Positions 16,078-23,128 of a DNA stretch of 59,373 nt are shown here, piece after piece. The stretch is from positions 1 through 59,373 of the forward strand of contig JADCLI010000037.1 of assembly GCA_016803235.1 (NCBI GenBank), given 5' to 3'. A program made the translations under genes and the position numbers. The DNA comes from Pimelobacter simplex (GTDB lineage Bacteria > Actinomycetota > Actinomycetes > Propionibacteriales > Nocardioidaceae). Within the stretch, counting starts at the first letter, position 1, and the number at the start of each line of letters is the position of its first letter. The notes beneath the pieces were generated by a model. The model searched no databases. It was given only the letters and a program-made list of their open reading frames with translations, and was not told the DNA's origin.

Positions 16078-16101
16078 CACCCCGGACTGGTGCCCGGGGT
16101 G
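16078..16101 (+). terminator. Hairpin terminator after the SigB-type gene
   Basis: CACCCCGG (16078-16085) and CCGGGGTG (16094-16101) pair around an 8-base loop, 7 bases after the stop codon. No T-run follows. Confidence 0.65.
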
Positions 16102-16151
16102 CCGTGACCAGGCGGGCCGCTCGCCACCAGGGGCCGCCCGCCGACCACGGT

Positions 16152-16223
16152 CACGACGACGGTCCACCGCTATCGGTCCCCTCGATACGCTCAGAAGGAC
16201 CAAGGCGGTGGACCGTTGTCGTG
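16152..16223 (-). terminator. 19-bp inverted repeat downstream of the dehydrogenase operon
   Basis: 16152-16170 and 16205-16223 are inverted repeats with 18 of 19 matches, and a second nested pair (GGTCC, GGACC) lies inside the 34-base spacer. It begins 28 bases after the minus-strand dehydrogenase stop, so it probably terminates that operon. The length of the stem is unusual for the window. Confidence 0.5.
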
Positions 16224-16250
16224 CGCGCCAGGCAGACGGCTGCAGGCGGC

Positions 16251-17432
16251 TCAGGGCCGGAACAGCACCTTCACCATGCCGTCGTTCTTCTCGCGGAAGT
16301 CGCGGTACGCCGCCGGCGCGTCCTCGAGCGGCAGGTGGTGGGTCGCGAACGACTCCACACCGAGGTGGTCGGTCGACTCCAGCAGGAGGGCGAGGATGTC
16401 GTCGCTCCAGCGGCGCACGTTGGCCTGACCCATCCGCAGCTGGACCTGCTTGTCGAACATCTCCATCAGCGGCATCGGGTCCATCGGCCCGCCGTACACG
16501 CCGACGACCGAGACCGTGCCGCCGCGCCGCACCGCATCGATCGCCAGGTGGAGCGCCGCCAGCCGGTCCACGCCGGCGTGGCGCATCAACGGCTGGGCGA
16601 GGCGGTCGGGCAGCAGGCCGACCACCTTGGCCATCGACTCCGCCACCGGGGAGCCGTGCGCCTCCATGCCGACGGCGTCGATCACGGCGTCCACCCCCCG
16701 TCCGCTGGTCAGCTCGAGGACCGCGGTGACGGTGTCGGCGTCGCTGTCGGTCACGAGCACCTCGGCGCCGTACGCCGAGACGCGCTGCAGCCGCTCCGGC
16801 ACCGGGTCGACGACGAACACCCGGATCCCGCGCATGAGCGCGATCCGGGTGCACATGTCGCCGATCGGGCCGGCGCCCAGCACGAGGAGGGTGTCCTCGG
16901 GGCGCAGCGCGGCGTACTCGACGGCCTGCCAGGCAGTGGGCAGCACGTCGGAGAGGAACACGAAGCGGTCGTCGGTCGGGCCGTCCGGCACCTTGATCGG
17001 CAGCCGGTCGCCGAAGGGGACCCGCAGGTACTCCGCCTGGGCGCCCGGCACCTGTCCGTAGAGCTTGCTGTAGCCGAACAGGCTCGCGCCCGTGCCCTGC
17101 TCGACGTTCTGCGTCGTCTCGCACTGACTGTGCAGCCCGCGCGAGCACATCCAGCACCGGCCGCAGCTGATGTTGAACGGGACGACGACCCGGTCGCCGC
17201 GGCGGAGCGAGGACACCTCGCGCCCCACCTCCTCCACGACGCCGATCGGCTCGTGGCCGACGACGTCGCCGACCTCCATGAACGGCGCCAGCGGCTCGTA
17301 GAGGTGCAGGTCGGAGCCGCACAGCCCGCTCGAGGTCACCCGGATCACGATGTCGTCGGGCTCCTGGATCCGCGGGTCCGGGACGTCCTCGACGCTCATC
17401 CGGCCCTTGCCCTGCCAGGTCACGGCCCTCAT
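16251..17432 (-). CDS. Zinc-dependent alcohol dehydrogenase, formaldehyde-dehydrogenase-like
   Basis: A medium-chain dehydrogenase that oxidises an alcohol or aldehyde adduct with NAD(P). The 393-residue product has catalytic-zinc ligands Cys38 (GLCGSD) and His60-Glu61 (GHEP), a structural-zinc set Cys90, Cys93, Cys96 and Cys104, and a Rossmann motif VLGAGPIG. The extra loop after the fold's centre (MEAHGSPVAESMAKVVGLLP) is typical of the glutathione-independent formaldehyde dehydrogenase-like subgroup; the true substrate cannot be told. ATG 17432 has GGAGG 11 bases upstream and overlaps the CDGSH stop (ATGA), which fixes the start. Last gene of a four-gene operon with a SigB-type promoter. 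Confidence 0.88.
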   Translation of the reverse strand: MRAVTWQGKGRMSVEDVPDPRIQEPDDIVIRVTSSGLCGSDLHLYEPLAPFMEVGDVVGHEPIGVVEEVGREVSSLRRGDRVVVPFNISCGRCWMCSRGLHSQCETTQNVEQGTGASLFGYSKLYGQVPGAQAEYLRVPFGDRLPIKVPDGPTDDRFVFLSDVLPTAWQAVEYAALRPEDTLLVLGAGPIGDMCTRIALMRGIRVFVVDPVPERLQRVSAYGAEVLVTDSDADTVTAVLELTSGRGVDAVIDAVGMEAHGSPVAESMAKVVGLLPDRLAQPLMRHAGVDRLAALHLAIDAVRRGGTVSVVGVYGGPMDPMPLMEMFDKQVQLRMGQANVRRWSDDILALLLESTDHLGVESFATHHLPLEDAPAAYRDFREKNDGMVKVLFRP

Positions 17433-17629
17433 GTCTTCGTCTTCCTCCTTCGGTCGCGGTGGCTGTCGTCGCACCAAGGCAGTCGGTCGGACCGGCCGCA
17501 GCGGCACACCGCCACGACCGCCCGCTCGACCGGCGCCGCAGTCCCGTCGATGCCGACCACCTCGTCGGCGCCGCGCACCAGCAGCGGCCCGCCGGGACAG
17601 TCCGTGACGACGACCCGTCGGTTGCTCAT
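17429..17629 (-). CDS. CDGSH iron-sulfur domain protein
   Basis: A small 2Fe-2S protein of the mitoNEET/CISD type, probably an electron carrier or cluster donor. The 66-residue product holds the full cluster-binding signature CRCGRSDRLPWCDDSH with ligands Cys42, Cys44, Cys53 and His57. The N-terminal half is a short beta-rich part with no membrane anchor, so it is soluble. ATG 17629 starts 7 bases after the stop of the di-iron protein and its TGA overlaps the dehydrogenase ATG, so the three proteins are made together. The co-occurrence suggests that it feeds electrons or clusters to its neighbours, which is inference. Confidence 0.9.
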   Translation of the reverse strand: MSNRRVVVTDCPGGPLLVRGADEVVGIDGTAAPVERAVVAVCRCGRSDRLPWCDDSHRDRRRKTKT

Positions 17630-17636
17630 CGCCGGA

Positions 17637-18665
17637 TCACCCCGCTGCCCGGTCGTGGCGGCCGGTCCGCCAGCCGTCGAGCAGCACCTCGCCGGCCAGG
17701 CCGTCGACGGCCAGGCAGGCGGTGGCGCCGAGCACGACGTCCGGCGCGAGCTCGGGCTCGTCGGCGACGAGTGCGGCGCAGATCCCGCGGATCGCCAGCT
17801 GCTCGTGGACCGCGTCGGCCTCGACGTGCTCGTCGTAGTAGTCGATCACCGCGTCGGGCAGTCGTAGCCGACGCGCGCCGCGCAGGATCCGCTCGCACGG
17901 CAGCGAGCTGGTCGCCTCGAACGCGGCGAGGTGGCCCATCGCGGCCCCGCGCAGGCGGCGGTTGAGGGCGAACAGCGACATCAGGTTGACCGAGGCGAGC
18001 GTGGCCCCGGTGGCCCGCTCGACGTACGGCGCGAGGTCGGTCGTCATCCCGAGCGAGTCCAGGGCGCGGGCGAACAGCGCCTGGTGCAGCCGGTCGGGAC
18101 GGCCGCCGCCGTACTCGTCGTACTGCAGCTCGGCGAGCGCCACCTTGGCGGCGCCCCCGATGCGGGGCAGCACGAAGCTCTGCGGGTCGGACTCGCGCAG
18201 GTGGTACACGGCCCGCTCGGCCAGGTAGGAGCAGAACTCCTCGCGGGTGGCGCGGCGGTGCAGGAACTGGGCGACGTCGGAGGGCCCCGAGCGGGCCGTC
18301 ATCCGGACCAGGGCTGCGGTGACCTGCTCGGCGGGGGTGTCGCCGAGGTCCTCGAGCGCGGGGGCCTCGTCAGGCGTCTCGCTGACGAGGCGGCGCACGG
18401 CGTGCTCGAAGGTGCGCTCCAAGGCGGCCCGGCTGACCATGAGCAGCGGGTCCCACTCGGCATGCGGGTCGTCGACGTCGTCGAAGCCGCGGTAGTGCAG
18501 CTCGTAGAGGATCCACAGCGCGAGCTGGAAGTCACGGTCGGTCAGCGGGTAGGTGACGTCTCCCATCGCCCGCGGCTCGGGCACGGCATGCGGGCCGTTC
18601 GGCCGGGCACGCAGGGTCTCGACCACGCCCTCGCTGAGCGGGCCACAGGGCTGGGGCAGCCTCAT
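17637..18665 (-). CDS. Iron-containing redox enzyme family protein (haem-oxygenase-like di-iron fold)
   Basis: The 342-residue product matches the haem-oxygenase-like di-iron oxidase (HDO) pattern: YELHYRGFDD (Glu55, His57), LQYDEYGGGRPDRLH (Asp183, Glu184, His194), and DYYDEHVEADAVHEQ (Asp278, His280, Asp284, His287), spaced as in iron-containing redox enzymes. Members of this superfamily cleave or oxidise small substrates with O2; the substrate here is unknown. ATG 18665 overlaps the TGA of the 50-aa gene upstream (ATGA), which fixes the start over GTG 18689. Belongs to the SigB-type operon 18814-16251. Confidence 0.82.
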   Translation of the reverse strand: MRLPQPCGPLSEGVVETLRARPNGPHAVPEPRAMGDVTYPLTDRDFQLALWILYELHYRGFDDVDDPHAEWDPLLMVSRAALERTFEHAVRRLVSETPDEAPALEDLGDTPAEQVTAALVRMTARSGPSDVAQFLHRRATREEFCSYLAERAVYHLRESDPQSFVLPRIGGAAKVALAELQYDEYGGGRPDRLHQALFARALDSLGMTTDLAPYVERATGATLASVNLMSLFALNRRLRGAAMGHLAAFEATSSLPCERILRGARRLRLPDAVIDYYDEHVEADAVHEQLAIRGICAALVADEPELAPDVVLGATACLAVDGLAGEVLLDGWRTGRHDRAAG

Positions 18666-18814
18666 CCGGTCCTCGTCCTTCCCTCCCACAGCTCGCCCAG
18701 GATCAGGCGGAGCAGCAGCCGACGCGCTGCCAGGAGCGCGAGGAGGTGACCCCCTGTTGTGCGCGCCTCGCGACGTTCGGGATAGTTCTCATCGCAGATG
18801 GTCCGTGGTTCCAT
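18662..18814 (-). CDS. 50-residue basic small protein, first gene of the di-iron/CDGSH/dehydrogenase operon
   Basis: ATG 18814 has a strong GAGGAGG 5 bases upstream, and the TGA (18664-18662) overlaps the ATG of the next gene, so the ORF is very probably translated. The protein starts MEPRTICDENYPERREA and has an amphipathic to hydrophobic Leu/Ala/Arg-rich helix (HLLALLAARRLLLRLILGEL). No family was recognised. One Cys lies in Thr-Ile-Cys-Asp-Glu-Asn. A peripheral membrane association or a partner-binding role for the di-iron protein is possible but unproven. Confidence 0.7.
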   Translation of the reverse strand: MEPRTICDENYPERREARTTGGHLLALLAARRLLLRLILGELWEGRTRTG

Positions 18815-18840
18815 GCCGACCTCCTCGGGGTGGTTGCGGG

Positions 18841-18865
18841 GTACCCCGGCCGTCGGGCCGCATAC
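18841..18865 (-). promoter_or_regulatory. SigB-type promoter of the four-gene redox operon
   Basis: On the minus strand: GTAT (18865-18862), 15 bases, GGGTAC (18846-18841), an exact fit to GNNT-N14-16-GGGTA(C/T). It is 26 bases before the ATG of the 50-residue gene. Confidence 0.55.
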
Positions 18866-18897
18866 GCAGTCGCGAGTCGCACGCCAGGGAGGGTGAG

Positions 18898-19596
18898 ATG
18901 GGTCGAGGAGTTCCGGGAGGTGATCCGGCACCGCTGGACGGGCTGGTGCCGGCCGACGGTGCGCGGCAGACTGGTCGATTCGTGTTCCACGTGGTCGACC
19001 AGCAGTGGGAGTGGGACGACGACGTCTTCGCGATCCACGGCTACGAGCCCGGCGAGGTCGAGCCGACCACCGAGCTGGTCATGCGGCACAAGCACGAGCT
19101 CGATCGCGAGCTCGTCGAGCGGACGCTGGAGGAGGCGATCAGCGACGGCGCGCCGTTCAACGTCTACTACCGCATCCTGGTCGGCGACGAGGTGCGCAAC
19201 GTGGTGCTCTGCGGCGAGGGCCAGTACGACGGCGACCGCACCAGCGGCAAGGTCGACCGCCTGGTCGGCTACTACCTCGACCTGACGCCCGAGCTCGAGG
19301 CGGAGACCTCCGCCGCGGCCGACGCCGCGGTCGCCGCCTCCGCGGCCTCCCGCGACACGATCGAGCAGGCCAAGGGCATCCTGATGCTGGGCTACGGCCT
19401 CGACGCCGAGGCCGCGTTCGCGATGCTCAAGTGGTGGTCGCGCAACCGCAACGTGAAGGTGCGGGAGGTCGCCGAGCGCCTGATCCAGGTGGCCCGGGAG
19501 GGGCATGTAAGCCATCCTGGACTGCGCCGGTTGCTGGACGCGCTGCTCGACGACCTCACCGCCAGCCGGGCGGCTCGGGGGAACCAGCCCGACTGA
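18898..19596 (+). CDS. PAS-ANTAR domain protein (putative RNA-binding antiterminator)
   Basis: ANTAR domains bind paired hairpins in nascent RNA and prevent termination. The 232-residue product has an N-terminal PAS_3-like domain (about 22-130; WEWDDDVFAIHGYEPGEVEP, VVLCGEGQYDG) and a C-terminal ANTAR domain (about 150-200; ASRDTIEQAKGILMLGYGLD, AEAAFAMLKWWSRNRNVKVR, EVAERLI), the layout of many actinobacterial sensors. ATG 18898 has AGGGAGG 6 bases upstream; the longer open frame to 18553 is antisense to the redox operon and was not used. Divergent from that operon. Its RNA targets are not evident here. Confidence 0.9.
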   Translation: MGRGVPGGDPAPLDGLVPADGARQTGRFVFHVVDQQWEWDDDVFAIHGYEPGEVEPTTELVMRHKHELDRELVERTLEEAISDGAPFNVYYRILVGDEVRNVVLCGEGQYDGDRTSGKVDRLVGYYLDLTPELEAETSAAADAAVAASAASRDTIEQAKGILMLGYGLDAEAAFAMLKWWSRNRNVKVREVAERLIQVAREGHVSHPGLRRLLDALLDDLTASRAARGNQPD

Positions 19597-19642
19597 ATCC
19601 GGTGGAGCCTCCGGTCCTCGTCGACTCGGCCCCGCCGTACCC

Positions 19643-19667
19643 GACTCCCGCCGGTCCACCCGGGTAA
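19643..19667 (+). promoter_or_regulatory. SigB-type promoter of the SDR gene
   Basis: GACT (19643-19646), 15 bases, GGGTAA (19662-19667). The box ends 9 bases before the ATG, so the transcript would be leaderless or nearly so. GGGTAA differs from the consensus in the last base. Confidence 0.4.
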
Positions 19668-19676
19668 CGGCCGAAG

Positions 19677-20537
19677 ATGACCGAGAAGGCTTTTCCCGCC
19701 CAGCAGCAGACACCCCCGGGACTGACGGGGGAGATGACGCCCGAGCCCGACCACGGCGAGCAGTCGTACGTCGGCCACGGCCGCCTCGACGGCCAGGTCG
19801 CGCTGATCACCGGGGGCGACTCCGGCATCGGCCGTGCGGTCGCGATCGCCTACGCCCGGGAGGGTGCCGACGTCGCGTTCACCTACCTGCCGGAGGAGCA
19901 GGTCGACGCTGACGCGACCGCCGCGCTCGTGACCGACGCGGGGCGCCGTGTGCTCGCGATGGCGCTCGACCTGCGCACCAGCGACGCCTGCGACGAGGCG
20001 GTGCGGCGCACCGTCGACGAGCTCGGGGCTCTCGACGTGCTGGTCAACAACGCGGGCTACCAGATGGCCCGCGACCACGCGGTCGACGACCTGAGCGACG
20101 AGCGGATCGACCGCACGTTCAAGGTCAACCTGTACGCATTGATGTGGCTGGTCCGGGCCGCGGCGCCGCACCTGCGCAAGCGCCCCGGCTGCATCGTGAA
20201 CAACGCCTCGATCCAGGCCTTCGAGCCGTCCGAGACGCTTCTCGACTACGCCGCCACCAAGGCCGCGATCAACAACCTCACCGTCAACCTCGCGGCGTCA
20301 CTCGGCGGCGACGGGGTGCGGGTCAACGCTGTGGCGCCAGGTCCGATCTGGACGCCGCTCCAGCCGGCCACCCAGGAGCCGGAGAAGGTCGAGCAGTTCG
20401 GCACCGACACACCGCTCGGACGGGCCGGGCAGCCCGCCGAGGTGGCGCCGGCGTTCGTCTTCCTCGCCTCACCCGGCGAGGCTTCGTACGTGTCCGGCAC
20501 GGTGCTCGGTGTGACCGGCGGCAAACCCGTGTTCTGA
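19677..20537 (+). CDS. Short-chain dehydrogenase/reductase, general-stress type
   Basis: A classical NAD(P)-dependent oxidoreductase. The 286-residue product has the cofactor motif TGGDSGIG (45-52), NNAG (124-127) and the catalytic Ser178, Tyr191 and Lys195 (NNASIQ, DYAATKAA), then PGPIWTPLQPA and a C-terminal VSGTVLGVTGG. The extra N-terminal arm of about 35 residues with Gln-Gln-Gln-Thr-Pro-Pro-Gly and Met-Thr-Pro-Glu-Pro-Asp is typical of the Bacillus YdaD/YhxC-like stress oxidoreductases. Its substrate is unknown. The adjacent SigB-type promoter agrees with stress induction. Confidence 0.9.
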   Translation: MTEKAFPAQQQTPPGLTGEMTPEPDHGEQSYVGHGRLDGQVALITGGDSGIGRAVAIAYAREGADVAFTYLPEEQVDADATAALVTDAGRRVLAMALDLRTSDACDEAVRRTVDELGALDVLVNNAGYQMARDHAVDDLSDERIDRTFKVNLYALMWLVRAAAPHLRKRPGCIVNNASIQAFEPSETLLDYAATKAAINNLTVNLAASLGGDGVRVNAVAPGPIWTPLQPATQEPEKVEQFGTDTPLGRAGQPAEVAPAFVFLASPGEASYVSGTVLGVTGGKPVF

Positions 20538-20553
20538 CCCCTCGGCGGGGTAC
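20529..20553 (+). promoter_or_regulatory. SigB-type promoter of the six-gene acidic/NRAMP operon
   Basis: GTGT (20529-20532), 15 bases, GGGTAC (20548-20553), fitting GNNT-N14-16-GGGTA(C/T). It overlaps the end of the SDR gene and ends 9 bases before ATG 20563, suggesting a leaderless or very short leader. Confidence 0.5.
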
Positions 20554-20562
20554 CTCTCGGCC

Positions 20563-20757
20563 ATGGAGAACCGAGCGGAGTCCGAGTCCCAGCCTGCCCG
20601 CGAGGGCCAGGTGTCCGAGGTGGGCAACCTCGACGACGCAGGCGAGGTCGAGACCCCGTCGGACGCCGTGGCGGGCCACCCGACCGATCGCGACGTCCAG
20701 GAGGGAGAGGCGGGACCCGACGCCCGCACCGGCAACCAGGACGAGGAGGACCGATGA
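20563..20757 (+). CDS. Acidic, probably disordered 64-residue protein
   Basis: No family was recognised. The product is rich in Glu, Asp, Gly and Ala with almost no hydrophobic core (opening MENRAESESQPAREGQVSEV), so it is probably intrinsically disordered. Its TGA overlaps the next ATG (ATGA at 20754), indicating translational coupling. It is the first gene of a six-gene run under a SigB-type promoter; hydrophilin-like stress roles are possible but only by composition. Confidence 0.65.
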   Translation: MENRAESESQPAREGQVSEVGNLDDAGEVETPSDAVAGHPTDRDVQEGEAGPDARTGNQDEEDR

Positions 20758-20972
20758 CGATCCCGGACCCCGAGAACCCCGAACGCCCGCAGGAGCCGGA
20801 CGAACCGGTCGACCCCGAGCAGAAGCCCGTCCCGGAGAGTGACCGGTCGACCGAGGAGGACTACCACACGCCCGACCGCGATCCCGAGGTCCCGCTGACC
20901 GAGGACGGGGAGGTCGTCGACCCGGACGAGGCCTATCCGCACGCGCAGGACGTCGAGGAGAACCGAGCGTGA
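20754..20972 (+). CDS. Pro/Glu/Asp-rich disordered 72-residue protein
   Basis: No family was recognised. The sequence is dominated by Pro, Glu and Asp (for example PERPQEPDEPVDPEQKPVP) and has no hydrophobic stretch. The start overlaps the previous stop (ATGA) and its TGA overlaps the GTG of the DUF6328 gene (GTGA). The pair with the preceding acidic protein, both coupled to a membrane transporter operon, is the unusual point. Confidence 0.65.
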   Translation: MTIPDPENPERPQEPDEPVDPEQKPVPESDRSTEEDYHTPDRDPEVPLTEDGEVVDPDEAYPHAQDVEENRA

Positions 20973-21442
20973 GCAACGCCCCGGCCGGCACCCGGGATGG
21001 GCGCCGGCCACCCCAGCAGATCACCCGCAACCTGAACGAGCTGCTCCAGGAGCTGCGCGTGATGCAGACCGGCGTGCAGATCCTCACCGGCTTCCTGCTG
21101 ACCGTCCCGTTCACCGACCGCTTCGGCGACCTGAACGAGGGGCAGCAGCGGCTCTACCTCGGCATCCTCGTGACGGCCGTGCTGACCACCCTCGTCATCG
21201 TCGCCCCGGTCTGCTACCACCGGCTGCTCTTCCGGCAGGGGCGCCGGGACTGGATCGTCGCTGCGGCCCAGCGCTGTGCCCTCGCCGGGCTGGCCGGCCT
21301 CGCCGTGGTCTCCGCGGCGGTCGTGCTCCTGGTGTTCGACGTGGTGATCGGGACGCCCGCGGCACTGATCGCCGCGGCGGCGGTCGCGCTCGCCTTCACC
21401 CTGATGTGGGCTGCGGTCCCTCTGCGGGGCCGCACGAGGTGA
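20969..21442 (+). CDS. DUF6328-type four-helix membrane protein
   Basis: The 157-residue product has a short N-terminal cytoplasmic part with ITRNLNELLQELRVMQTGVQ, followed by about four hydrophobic segments (GVQILTGFLLTVPF, YLGILVTAVLTTLVIVAPV, LAGLAGLAVVSAAVVLLVF, AALIAAAAVALAFTLMWAA). The Leu-Asn-Glu-Leu-Leu-Gln-Glu-Leu-Arg-Val start and the Thr-Gly-x-Gln-Ile-Leu-x-Gly-Phe-Leu motif are typical of the actinobacterial DUF6328 family, sometimes labelled sodium/proton antiporter without proof. GTG 20969 overlaps the upstream stop. No function can be assigned. Confidence 0.75.
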   Translation: MSNAPAGTRDGRRPPQQITRNLNELLQELRVMQTGVQILTGFLLTVPFTDRFGDLNEGQQRLYLGILVTAVLTTLVIVAPVCYHRLLFRQGRRDWIVAAAQRCALAGLAGLAVVSAAVVLLVFDVVIGTPAALIAAAAVALAFTLMWAAVPLRGRTR

Positions 21443-21888
21443 AGTGCTCGCAGCGACCGGCCGTCGTCGCGGTTCGGCTCGTCGCCTCGCTGCTGGTCCT
21501 CCTCACCGGCTGCGGCGTGGTCAGCGAGCCCGACGCCACGGCCTGGGACCAGCACGCGGTGCAGGCGTTGACCGATGCTGCCAGCCAGGTCGCCACCGCC
21601 CGCCTGGCCCTGGAGGCGGCCGGTGACGGACGCACCTGGCCGACCTACACGACCGTGCTCGTGGCCGAGGCCGAGGAGGCCGCCGGCACCGCGGAGGAGG
21701 ACCTCGCGCGGCTGCAGGTGCCGCCCGAACGGGCCGACGCCGCGCCGGAGGTGCTCGACCTGCTCGGCCGCGCGGTCGACCTCGTCGCCGAGGCCCGCGC
21801 CCACGCCGTCGCGGGCACGTACGACGACCGGGCGCTCCTCGACGCGCTCGACCGGCTCTCCGACGACCTGCGGCAGGCGGCGCCGTGA
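21439..21888 (+). CDS. Small lipoprotein of unknown function
   Basis: GTG 21439 overlaps the DUF6328 stop (GTGA) and gives a 149-residue product with a lipoprotein signal: basic start (VKCSQR), hydrophobic stretch VAVRLVASLLVLLTGCG and lipobox Leu-Thr-Gly-Cys, so it is probably anchored to the outer face of the membrane. The mature part is helical and Ala/Glu-rich. A longer frame from 21406 would destroy the signal sequence. Its TGA overlaps the NRAMP GTG. It could be an accessory of the transporter that follows. Confidence 0.75.
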   Translation: MKCSQRPAVVAVRLVASLLVLLTGCGVVSEPDATAWDQHAVQALTDAASQVATARLALEAAGDGRTWPTYTTVLVAEAEEAAGTAEEDLARLQVPPERADAAPEVLDLLGRAVDLVAEARAHAVAGTYDDRALLDALDRLSDDLRQAAP

Positions 21889-23117
21889 AGCGCTACTTCG
21901 CCGTCCTGCTGGGGATCCTGACCGCCATCGGCGGCTTCGTCGACATCGGTGACCTGGTGACCAACGCCCAGGTCGGCGCGCGGTTCGGCACCTCGCTGGC
22001 CTGGGTCGTGCTCATGGGTGTCATCGGCATCTGCGTGTTCGCCGAGATGTCCGGCCGGGTCGCCGCGGTCAGCGGCCGGGCCACCTTCGACCTGGTCCGC
22101 GAGCGCCTCGGGCCCCGGATCGGCTTCCTCAACCTGGTGGGGTCGATGCTCGTCACGCTGCTCACCTTCATCGCCGAGATCGGTGGCGTCGCGCTCGCGC
22201 TGCAGCTGGTGAGCTCGGTGCACCACGTGCTGCTCGTGCCCTTCGTCGCGGTCGCGGTGTGGCTGGTGCTGTGGCGGGCGAAGTTCTCCTCGATCGAGAA
22301 CGTGCTCGGCCTGATGGGCCTCGCCCTGATCGGGTTCGCGGTGGCGCTGTGGCAGCTGGGACCCGACTGGGGCGGGCTGGCCGCCGGGCTCTCGCCAGCC
22401 GAGAAGCCGGGTGCCGAGGGCTGGGCGACCTACGCCTTCTTCGGGGTGGCGCTCTTCGGTGCCGCGATGACGCCGTACGAGGTGTTCTTCTTCTCCAGCG
22501 GCGGCGTCGAGGAGCGCTGGACCGCCAAGGACCTCGGCGTGATGCGCGCCAACGTCCTCATCGGGTTCCCGCTCGGCGGCGTGCTGTCGGTGGCCATCGC
22601 AGCCAGCGCGGCCACGCTGTTCCTGCCGGCCGGAGTCGCGGTCGAGACGCTCGGTCAGGTGGGCCTGCCGGTGGCCGTGGGGCTCGGGAAGATCGGGCTG
22701 GCCATCGTCGTGCTCGGTTTCTTCGCGGCCACCTTCGGCGCGGCCTGCGAGACCGGGCTGTCGACCGGTTACAGCCTCGCGCAGTACTTCGGCTTCCCCT
22801 GGGGCAAGTTCGTCCGTCCCCGGGAGGCCGCCGGCTTCCACCTCATCCTGCTGGTCGTCACGGTGATCGCCGCCGGCGTGCTGCTGACCGGGGTCGACCC
22901 GATCATGGTCACCGAGGTCTCGGTCGTCTTCTCCGCCGTCGCACTGCCGCTGACCTACTTCCCGATCCTCGTGGTCGCCAACGACCCCGACTACCTGGGC
23001 GAGCACGTCAACGGCCGTCTCGCCAACCTGCTGGGCGTCGTCTACCTCCTCATCATCACGATCGCCTCCCTCGCCGCGATCCCGCTGATGGTCGTCACCT
23101 CGATGGGGCAGGGCTGA
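21885..23117 (+). CDS. NRAMP-superfamily transporter with altered metal-site motifs
   Basis: The 410-residue product has about eleven hydrophobic helices and the NRAMP fold pattern. In canonical Mn/Fe carriers helix 1 carries Asp-Pro-Gly-Asn and helix 6 Met-Pro-His. Here helix 1 reads Asp20-Ile-Gly-Asp23 and helix 6 Met195-Thr-Pro-Tyr-Glu199, so Asn and His metal-site residues are replaced by acidic or aromatic ones, and the Pro break moves. This suggests a different ion or a different coupling, as in divergent NRAMP-related clades. GTG 21885 overlaps the lipoprotein stop. Coupled to disordered proteins, DUF6328 and a lipoprotein in one stress-type operon. Confidence 0.85.
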   Translation: MKRYFAVLLGILTAIGGFVDIGDLVTNAQVGARFGTSLAWVVLMGVIGICVFAEMSGRVAAVSGRATFDLVRERLGPRIGFLNLVGSMLVTLLTFIAEIGGVALALQLVSSVHHVLLVPFVAVAVWLVLWRAKFSSIENVLGLMGLALIGFAVALWQLGPDWGGLAAGLSPAEKPGAEGWATYAFFGVALFGAAMTPYEVFFFSSGGVEERWTAKDLGVMRANVLIGFPLGGVLSVAIAASAATLFLPAGVAVETLGQVGLPVAVGLGKIGLAIVVLGFFAATFGAACETGLSTGYSLAQYFGFPWGKFVRPREAAGFHLILLVVTVIAAGVLLTGVDPIMVTEVSVVFSAVALPLTYFPILVVANDPDYLGEHVNGRLANLLGVVYLLIITIASLAAIPLMVVTSMGQG

Positions 23118-23128
23118 GGGGAGTGGTG

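Noticed and set aside
16072..16250. Small gene in the gap between the SigB-type sigma gene and the dehydrogenase
   Set aside because: Frames there are extensions of shadows; the gap is explained by two hairpin structures between converging genes.
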